9,729 nt of DNA, taken from positions 1 through 9,729 of the forward strand of contig DAHVAB010000064.1 of NCBI GenBank assembly GCA_027314825.1, in the 5' to 3' direction. This document shows positions 5,505 through 9,729 of the stretch, in pieces (the stretch's first letter is position 1; each line of letters starts with the position of its first letter). The translations under genes were made by a program, and so were the position numbers. The DNA comes from Solirubrobacterales bacterium (GTDB lineage: Bacteria; Actinomycetota; Thermoleophilia; Solirubrobacterales; Solirubrobacteraceae). A model generated the notes under the pieces. The model did no database searches. It worked only from the letters and a program-made list of their open reading frames with translations, and was not told the origin of the DNA.

Positions 5505-6641
5505 GTGCGTGTCATGCTCAACCCGATGAGCAGGTTTTCAGCCGAGCACGACCGCTCCGCGGAGCGTGGTGGAGCCGCGGAGGGCGCTCGCGCCGGTGAG
5601 GATGCTGGCGACGTCGAGCGTGAGAGCGCCGACGAGGCCGGCATGGCCGCTCAGACGCGCTCGCTGCGCAACAGCCTGATCCTGCTGACCGTCTTCTGCG
5701 GCCTGGTCGTGGCGCTTCTGTTCGCGGTCCCGAGCCTGCGCGTGGTGCTCGACAAGATGGGGGATGCGGAGGTGCTCTGGGTGCTGGCGGCGGTCGGCCT
5801 GGAGCTGCTCTCCTGTGCCGGGTATGTGGTGCTGTTCGTGCTCGTGTTCGGCAGGTTGGGAGGCCATCTGAGCACGCGGCTCTCGCTCGCGGAGCTGGCG
5901 GTGAACGCGGTCGTGTCGGTGAGCGGCCTCGGGGGGATCGTGCTGGGAGCCTGGGTGCTGCGCACGAAGGGGATATCCGGCGAGCATGTCGCGCGCCGCT
6001 CGGTGCTCCTGTTCGTGTTGACGAGCGCCGTGAACGTGGTGGCGGTGGTGGTGATCGGGGTGCCGATGTGGCTGGGCCTCCTGCCCGGGTCGACGAATCC
6101 GCTGCTGACCCTGTTGCCGGCTGCGGTCGCCGCGGCGACGATCCTCGCGACGGTCGCGATCGCGACCTGGGCGAAGGCGCGGGCGGCGCGCGATGCGGAG
6201 AGCCATCGCCGCGTCGCGTTCGCGCTGAATGCTCTCAGCGACGGGGTCTTCGACGCCCTGCGGCTGCTGCGTCGGGGCGATCCGCGCCTGCTCGGCGGCC
6301 TCGGCTACTGGCTGTTCGACACGCTCGTGCTCTACGCATGCCTGATCGCCTACGGGCGCACGCCGTCGTTCTGGGCGGTCGCGATGGCCTACCTGGTCGG
6401 GATGTTGGCCAACTCGCTGCCGATCCCCGGCGGGTTCGTCGCCGTGGAAGGTGGGCTGGTGGCGATGCTCGTGCTGTTCGGGGTGCATCCGGCGAGCCTC
6501 GTGCTGGCCGCGGTGCTCACCTACCGGGTGATCGCGCTGTGGGTGCCCTCGGTGATCGGCACGATCGCGTTCCTGAGCATCCGCAGGGAGATCGGCCGGC
6601 CGCTGGCCGCGCAGGCGAGCGGGGCGGCCGGTGGCGGCTGA
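5505..6641 (+). CDS. LPG-synthase-type (UPF0104) polytopic membrane protein
   Basis: About 378 aa. After a charged, Ala/Glu/Arg-rich N-terminal tail of about 50 residues come 7-8 hydrophobic helices (first about 57-75, second about 90-112). Recognisable UPF0104/lysylphosphatidylglycerol-synthase TM-domain features are the central SVSGLGGIVLGAW followed by LRTKGIS, and the C-terminal LPIPGGFVAVEGGLVAMLVL then LTYRVIALWVPSVIG. In MprF this domain flips aminoacylated phospholipids, but stand-alone members like this lack the aminoacyl-transfer domain and mostly have no proven substrate; transport of a lipid or lipid-linked molecule is the reasonable guess. The start is uncertain: GTG 5505 follows AGGAGG, while ATG 5514, 5526 or 5643 would shorten or remove the tail. 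It is 28 bases after the AraC-type gene, so probably co-transcribed. The TGA stop forms part of a hairpin shared with the convergent gene. Confidence 0.82.
   Translation: MRVMLNPMSRFSAEHDRSAERGGAAEGARAGEDAGDVERESADEAGMAAQTRSLRNSLILLTVFCGLVVALLFAVPSLRVVLDKMGDAEVLWVLAAVGLELLSCAGYVVLFVLVFGRLGGHLSTRLSLAELAVNAVVSVSGLGGIVLGAWVLRTKGISGEHVARRSVLLFVLTSAVNVVAVVVIGVPMWLGLLPGSTNPLLTLLPAAVAAATILATVAIATWAKARAARDAESHRRVAFALNALSDGVFDALRLLRRGDPRLLGGLGYWLFDTLVLYACLIAYGRTPSFWAVAMAYLVGMLANSLPIPGGFVAVEGGLVAMLVLFGVHPASLVLAAVLTYRVIALWVPSVIGTIAFLSIRREIGRPLAAQASGAAGGG
5553..5566 (+). repeat. 14-bp perfect palindrome inside the N-terminal tail coding region
   Basis: CGCTCCGCGGAGCG reads the same on both strands. It lies in the segment that may be either the charged N-terminal tail of the membrane protein or, if ATG 5643 is the start, untranslated leader. 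It could fold into a short hairpin or bind a dimeric regulator. The evidence is the symmetry alone. Confidence 0.4.
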
Positions 6642-6660
6642 GCGACGGCGTGCCGCTCAG
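6638..6660. terminator. Candidate bidirectional hairpin spanning two convergent stop codons
   Basis: CTGAGCG (6638-6644) and CGCTCAG (6654-6660) are perfect reverse complements around a 9-base loop. The TGA of the plus-strand membrane protein (6639-6641) and the TGA of the minus-strand lipoprotein (6657-6659) sit at mirror positions in the two arms. No T-tract follows on either side, so if it terminates transcription it does so without the classical U-run, or it protects 3' ends. Confidence 0.45.
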
Positions 6661-7346
6661 GAGATCGGTTCCGGGGTCTGCCCTTCTTCGAGCGCTTCCT
6701 GCTGGGCCAGCGCGCCGGCGGCCTGCTGGCAGGCCCGTCCCGGCAGTTCTGACATGGCGATCTCGACGGCCTTGGTCTCCGGGCCGTAGAGGACTGGGCA
6801 GAATACGGGGGGCGGCAGCGGGCCGGCGTCGGAGCCGCGATGGTTGAGCGGGCGCAGCAGCCTGGCTGCGGCGCGAGCCTCGCTGTAGTTGGCCGAGAAG
6901 ATGTCGATCGCCAGGCGGCCGGTGTAGAGCTCCAGGGCGCGGCCTTCTTCGTAGACGGCGGCGGGGACGCCGCGGATGAGGACGTTGTGCTGGCTGCCGA
7001 GGATCGAGTTCGAGCGCAGCGCGTAGATCGCGGTGGTGATTTGCAGCGGCAGCACGCAGCCTCCTGCGCCGAGCAGGCTCTTGCCGTGTAGACAGTCGCC
7101 GTAGTAGATCGAGTCCCCGAAGGAGGGCCGGTAGCTTGCTGTTCCGTCGGCGCCGGTCACGGGATGGCCGCGGAAGCTCGGACCGACCCAGTAGGTGGTG
7201 TAGTAGGGGAAGGTCTTGGCCGCGGCGAGTTCGTCTTTGGCCACGGGCGGTGGCTGGCTGGTGCCGCAGCCGGCGATCGCGAACGCGGCGATGAGAGCGG
7301 CGAGCGCGGCCGCGACGGACGCCCGCGTGGGTTTCGGGTGGCGCAT
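6657..7346 (-). CDS. Unrecognised secreted lipoprotein with four conserved-looking cysteines
   Basis: 229 aa. The N-terminus is a lipoprotein signal: basic MRHPKPTR, a hydrophobic Ala/Leu core and the lipobox IAGC with the lipidated cysteine C27, then Gly-Thr-Ser-Gln and a Pro-rich linker. The mature part has aromatic-rich stretches (FPYYTTYWVGPSF), a YYGDCLHG segment with C85, C97 in GAGGC, and C183 and C206 further on: four cysteines that could form two disulfides outside the membrane. The C-terminus is acidic and Gln-rich. I do not recognise the family and propose no activity. The ATG start gives a perfect signal peptide; there is no Shine-Dalgarno sequence but a GATAAT 8 bases upstream suggests a leaderless mRNA. 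It faces the LPG-synthase-like gene tail-to-tail (15 bases apart) and is divergent from the large membrane protein. Confidence 0.75.
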   Translation of the reverse strand: MRHPKPTRASVAAALAALIAAFAIAGCGTSQPPPVAKDELAAAKTFPYYTTYWVGPSFRGHPVTGADGTASYRPSFGDSIYYGDCLHGKSLLGAGGCVLPLQITTAIYALRSNSILGSQHNVLIRGVPAAVYEEGRALELYTGRLAIDIFSANYSEARAAARLLRPLNHRGSDAGPLPPPVFCPVLYGPETKAVEIAMSELPGRACQQAAGALAQQEALEEGQTPEPIS

Positions 7347-7354
7347 CGCAGCGC

Positions 7355-7360
7355 ATTATC
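7355..7360 (-). promoter_or_regulatory. Putative -10 element for the lipoprotein gene
   Basis: On the minus strand this reads GATAAT, five of six matches to TATAAT, in otherwise GC-rich DNA. It ends 8 bases before the ATG, so the transcript would begin at or near the start codon (leaderless). No good -35 is visible. Confidence 0.45.
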
Positions 7361-7607
7361 TGCGAGATCGCTCGGCGGCGACGCTACTTACGCGCCGCCG
7401 GCTTGTTTCGGGGGGTGAGAGCTCCGCGGCGCTGGCATGCCATCGCCAGCGGGCGCGCCGGGATCTGGTGAGTTGGTAGCCAGCCGGATCCCGGGCGCTG
7501 CTCTCCGCGGCCTGCCGGCAGCTCCTGCCCCGGCGCGGCTGGAGAGGGCCTTGGCCGTCGGGCGGCTTGCTGGCCTGGTTGTGCGGCCGCTCGGGGCGGG
7601 GTGGCGC

Positions 7608-7613
7608 CATACT
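7608..7613 (+). promoter_or_regulatory. Putative -10 element for the large membrane protein gene
   Basis: CATACT matches TATAAT at four of six positions and ends 6 bases before GTG 7620, which has no Shine-Dalgarno sequence. The arrangement copies that of lepA and the lipoprotein, supporting a leaderless start at 7620. As a single site it is weak. Confidence 0.3.
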
Positions 7614-7619
7614 GGCCCG

Positions 7620-9320
7620 GTGCCGGCGGACACTCTCACCGCGTCGCTGCCGCAGCAGCGCCAGCAGCCGACGCGGCGCGCCATCGCGGGCCTGCCGTTC
7701 GAGGTCGTCGTGGCCGTGATCGCGATCGGCGCGTGGCTGGCTCTCGCGCCGAGGACGCCCGACCTGGCGGCGCAGGTCTACAGGGTCGGGCTGTTCTCGC
7801 GCCTCGGCATGCTCGTCTGGGACAACAACTGGTACTCAGGGCATTACATCCCCGGCTACAGCCTCCTCTATCTGCCGCTGGCCGCGCTGCTCGGCGTGCG
7901 GATGGTCGGAGCCCTGGCCGCGCTCGCTTCGGCGGTGGTGTTCGGACGCATCGCGAGGGTCGGCTACGGCGCGGGCGGCACTGCGGCGGCGATCTGGTTC
8001 GCGCTGGCCGCGGCCGGCGATCTGTGGATCGGGAGGCTGACCTTCGCGCTCGGGGTGAGCTTCGCGCTCGGCGCCGTGCTGGCGCTGATGCGTTCCCCGG
8101 GTGGAACGGGTCGCCCAGGTCGACCGGCGTTGGCCCTGGCGGCACTCCTGGCGGCGTGCAGTGCGGCGAGCAGTCCGGTCGCGGGCCTGCTGCTCGCGAT
8201 GGCGGCGTTCACGCATGTGATCGCGCGTCGCCGGCTGCTGCCGGGGGCGGTGCCGATCGCGGCCGTGCGGGTGGTGGTGCTGCCGCGTGAGGGGCTCTTT
8301 CCGGATGGCGGATATGAGCCCTATCCGTTCCTGTCGTTCGTGGCCTCGACGGCAGTCGCGCTCGCGTTCCTCTGGGCGCTGCCTCGCGGGCAGCGGCTGC
8401 TTGCCGTCGGCGGCTGGATCTTCGTGGCGGCCAACTGCCTCGCCCTCGTGCATACGCCGATGGGCAGCAACATCGCCCGTTACGCGGTGCTGCTGGCCGG
8501 TCCGCTGCTGCTCTGCACGCTGGCGGACGAGCGCGCCGGGGAGGAGGAGCAGGCGGTGGCGGCGAGCGCTGGCCCTCAGCGCATCGCACGGCTGTTGTGG
8601 CCGGGTCGCAGGCCGCACGTGCTGGTCGCAGCGGTCCTGGTCGGGTTCGCCTTCTGGGTGGCGTGGGGCCCGGTGACCCAGACCGAGGTCGTGATGGGGG
8701 ATCGCTCGACGCAGCCTGCGTTCTACGCGCCGCTGAGGCGCTTCCTGGCGGGCCACGAGCATGGGCCGGTGCGGATCGAGGTGCCGTTCACCAGGTCTCA
8801 TTGGGCGGCTGCGCTGCTCGCGCCGTATGTGGAGCTGGCCGGCGGCTGGGAGCGTCAGCTGGCCAAGCGCTACAACCGGTCGATCGAAGCCGATCCGCTC
8901 GCGCCGGCGGTCTATAGAGCCTGGCTGGATCGCAACGCCGTCTCCTATGTGGCGCTGCCGGACGTGCCGCTGGACGGCTCGGCTCGTGGTGAGGCCCGGC
9001 TGATCGAGCAGCACCCGCCGTTCCTGGAAGAGGTGTTGCGCAGCGCCCGCTGGCAGGTCTACAGGGTGCTCGGCGCCCGGCCGTTGGCGCAAGGGCCGGG
9101 GCGGCTGACGGGGATGAGCCACGACGGCTTCCGGCTGCGCGCACGCTCGTCGGGAAGGTTCCTGGTGCGGGTGCACTACACGCCGTATTGGGATGTGGTG
9201 GCTGGCAGCGCGAGCGTGAGCCGCGGCCAGGGCGGGTGGACGCTCGTCTCGGCTCACGCGCCGGGGGTGGTGGCGGTGAGGGCGGTCTTCTCGCTTCAGG
9301 GCGTCTTGGGTCTGCTCTGA
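7620..9320 (+). CDS. Large polytopic membrane protein with GT-C glycosyltransferase-like layout
   Basis: About 566 aa from GTG 7620. One hydrophobic helix (about 27-43) is followed by a loop rich in aromatic and acidic residues (PDLAAQVYR, then VWDNNWYSGHYIPGYS, about 47-81), then many Ala/Leu-rich helices. After a last helix (VLVAAVLVGFAFWVAW) comes a soluble C-terminal domain of about 220 residues, with VRIEVPFTRSHW, YNRSIEADPLAPAVYRAWL and FLVRVHYTPYWDV. A first loop with acidic residues, a membrane body and an outer C-terminal domain is the layout of GT-C enzymes, which use polyprenyl-linked sugars outside the membrane. I recall similar unnamed actinobacterial membrane proteins with a W-Y-G-H-x-P-G-Y-S loop, but a catalytic activity is inference. 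GTG 7620 is preferred to ATG 7437 because the residues between have no family features. It overlaps the next gene tail-to-tail by 25 bases. Confidence 0.75.
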   Translation: MPADTLTASLPQQRQQPTRRAIAGLPFEVVVAVIAIGAWLALAPRTPDLAAQVYRVGLFSRLGMLVWDNNWYSGHYIPGYSLLYLPLAALLGVRMVGALAALASAVVFGRIARVGYGAGGTAAAIWFALAAAGDLWIGRLTFALGVSFALGAVLALMRSPGGTGRPGRPALALAALLAACSAASSPVAGLLLAMAAFTHVIARRRLLPGAVPIAAVRVVVLPREGLFPDGGYEPYPFLSFVASTAVALAFLWALPRGQRLLAVGGWIFVAANCLALVHTPMGSNIARYAVLLAGPLLLCTLADERAGEEEQAVAASAGPQRIARLLWPGRRPHVLVAAVLVGFAFWVAWGPVTQTEVVMGDRSTQPAFYAPLRRFLAGHEHGPVRIEVPFTRSHWAAALLAPYVELAGGWERQLAKRYNRSIEADPLAPAVYRAWLDRNAVSYVALPDVPLDGSARGEARLIEQHPPFLEEVLRSARWQVYRVLGARPLAQGPGRLTGMSHDGFRLRARSSGRFLVRVHYTPYWDVVAGSASVSRGQGGWTLVSAHAPGVVAVRAVFSLQGVLGLL

Positions 9321-9729
9321 GCCTTGGCGGCGTGCCTGCTCGTCGACGTCGCGGAGGATGAGGCCGGATGGTCGGCGAGCGGTTCCATGGCGTAGAGGAT
9401 GTTGTAGCCGCTGAGGAAGAGCAGGTGGCCGTCGCTGATCCCCGGGTCGAAGGCGCCCTGGCGGATCGAGTAGACGACCTTGCCGGTCGTGGTGTTCAGG
9501 CCGGTGGTGCTGTAGCTGCCGAGATCGGAGTAGTAGAGCACTTTGCCGATGATGGTCGCGGAGCCGGAGATCTTGCCGTCCGCTCTGTGCTGCCAGCGGA
9601 CCTGGCCGGTACGGGCGTTGATCGCGTAGAGGTTGCCGTCGTAGGAGCCCTCGTAGACGGTGGGGCCGAGGCCGGGGGCGTTGGTGACGGCGGGGGAGGC
9701 GTAGACGTAGGCTCCCGTCTGGTAGGCCC
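9296..9729 (-). CDS. PQQ-type beta-propeller protein, C-terminal part (runs off the right edge)
   Basis: The minus-strand frame is open from the right edge to a stop at 9296-9298; 144 residues are in the window. Two adjacent blades of the PQQ-like (PF13360-type) propeller are visible: TVYEGSYDGNLYAINARTGQ followed by VRW, and VLYYSDLGSYSTTGLNTTTG followed by KVVYSI. A final strand, DGHLLFLSGYNILYAMEP, follows. In such proteins each blade carries a G-x-L/V-Y-A-x-x-x-x-T-G pattern; members include outer scaffold proteins (BamB-like) and quinoprotein dehydrogenases, and this piece cannot tell them apart. A Ser/Ala/Lys-rich tail of about 27 residues follows the propeller. In-frame GTG codons exist (for example at 9541), but the propeller homology runs through them to the edge, so the real start lies outside. 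The last codons overlap the end of the convergent membrane-protein gene. Confidence 0.82.
   Translation of the reverse strand, partial: AYQTGAYVYASPAVTNAPGLGPTVYEGSYDGNLYAINARTGQVRWQHRADGKISGSATIIGKVLYYSDLGSYSTTGLNTTTGKVVYSIRQGAFDPGISDGHLLFLSGYNILYAMEPLADHPASSSATSTSRHAAKAQSRPKTP

Larger units (their letters stand above)
7347..7619. other. Divergent intergenic region with promoters at both ends
   Basis: About 270 bases separate the lipoprotein start from GTG 7620. Each end carries a -10-like hexamer. Between them is a hairpin, CGCTGGC (7430-7436) and GCCAGCG (7445-7451) around an 8-base loop, overlapping the palindrome TGGCATGCCA (7433-7442). The plus-strand frame is open from ATG 7437 to GTG 7620, but its translation is Pro/Ala/Arg-rich without family features and ATG 7437 has no Shine-Dalgarno sequence, so I treat this as non-coding. 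I see no RNA gene. Confidence 0.5.

Noticed and set aside
7437..7619. N-terminal extension of the large membrane protein from ATG 7437
   Set aside because: No Shine-Dalgarno sequence, Pro/Ala/Arg-rich residues without family features, and a -10-like element sits just before GTG 7620.
1..9729. tRNA, rRNA, riboswitch, CRISPR array, insertion sequence or attachment site
   Set aside because: Reading both strands I found no cloverleaf, spaced direct-repeat array, transposase motif or terminal inverted repeats.

Overview
The window looks like chromosomal DNA of a high-GC Gram-positive bacterium. GC content is about 70%, GTG (and probably CTG) starts are used, and the MurJ and LPG-synthase-like sequences have an actinobacterial flavour. 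The closest style I can suggest is the Thermoleophilia/Solirubrobacterales part of Actinobacteria. That is an inference from style, not from a search. I see no mobile element, CRISPR array, tRNA or rRNA.

Left part (1-1717). The C-terminal piece of a DUF318/ArsP_1-type permease runs into the lipid II flippase gene murJ without a normal 3' end, intergenic region or murJ start codon. Either a deletion or an assembly join has fused the two genes out of frame near base 149-155. murJ is otherwise intact to its stop.

Central plus-strand block (1746-6641). In order it holds lepA (elongation factor 4), a low-molecular-weight protein tyrosine phosphatase, a fructosamine/ribulosamine 3-kinase, a stand-alone AraC-type DNA-binding protein and an LPG-synthase-type (UPF0104) membrane protein. 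The phosphatase probably starts at a CTG that overlaps the lepA stop (CTGA) behind a near-perfect Shine-Dalgarno sequence. The phosphatase-kinase pair matches a known bacterial pairing. There the phosphatase removes the phosphate from protein ribulosamine-5-phosphates and the kinase then phosphorylates the ribulosamine at O3 so that it falls off, so the block reads as a protein-deglycation module tied to a translation factor.

Right part (6642-9729). A convergent, unrecognised cysteine-containing lipoprotein (minus strand) is followed, across a divergent intergenic region, by a large polytopic membrane protein with a GT-C-like layout (plus strand). That gene overlaps tail-to-tail by 25 bases with the end of a PQQ-type beta-propeller gene (minus strand), which leaves the window on the right. 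Three genes at the head of transcription units (lepA, the lipoprotein and the membrane protein) show a -10-like hexamer 6-9 bases before the start codon and no Shine-Dalgarno sequence, which suggests leaderless mRNAs. Several genes inside the central block instead have clear Shine-Dalgarno sites.
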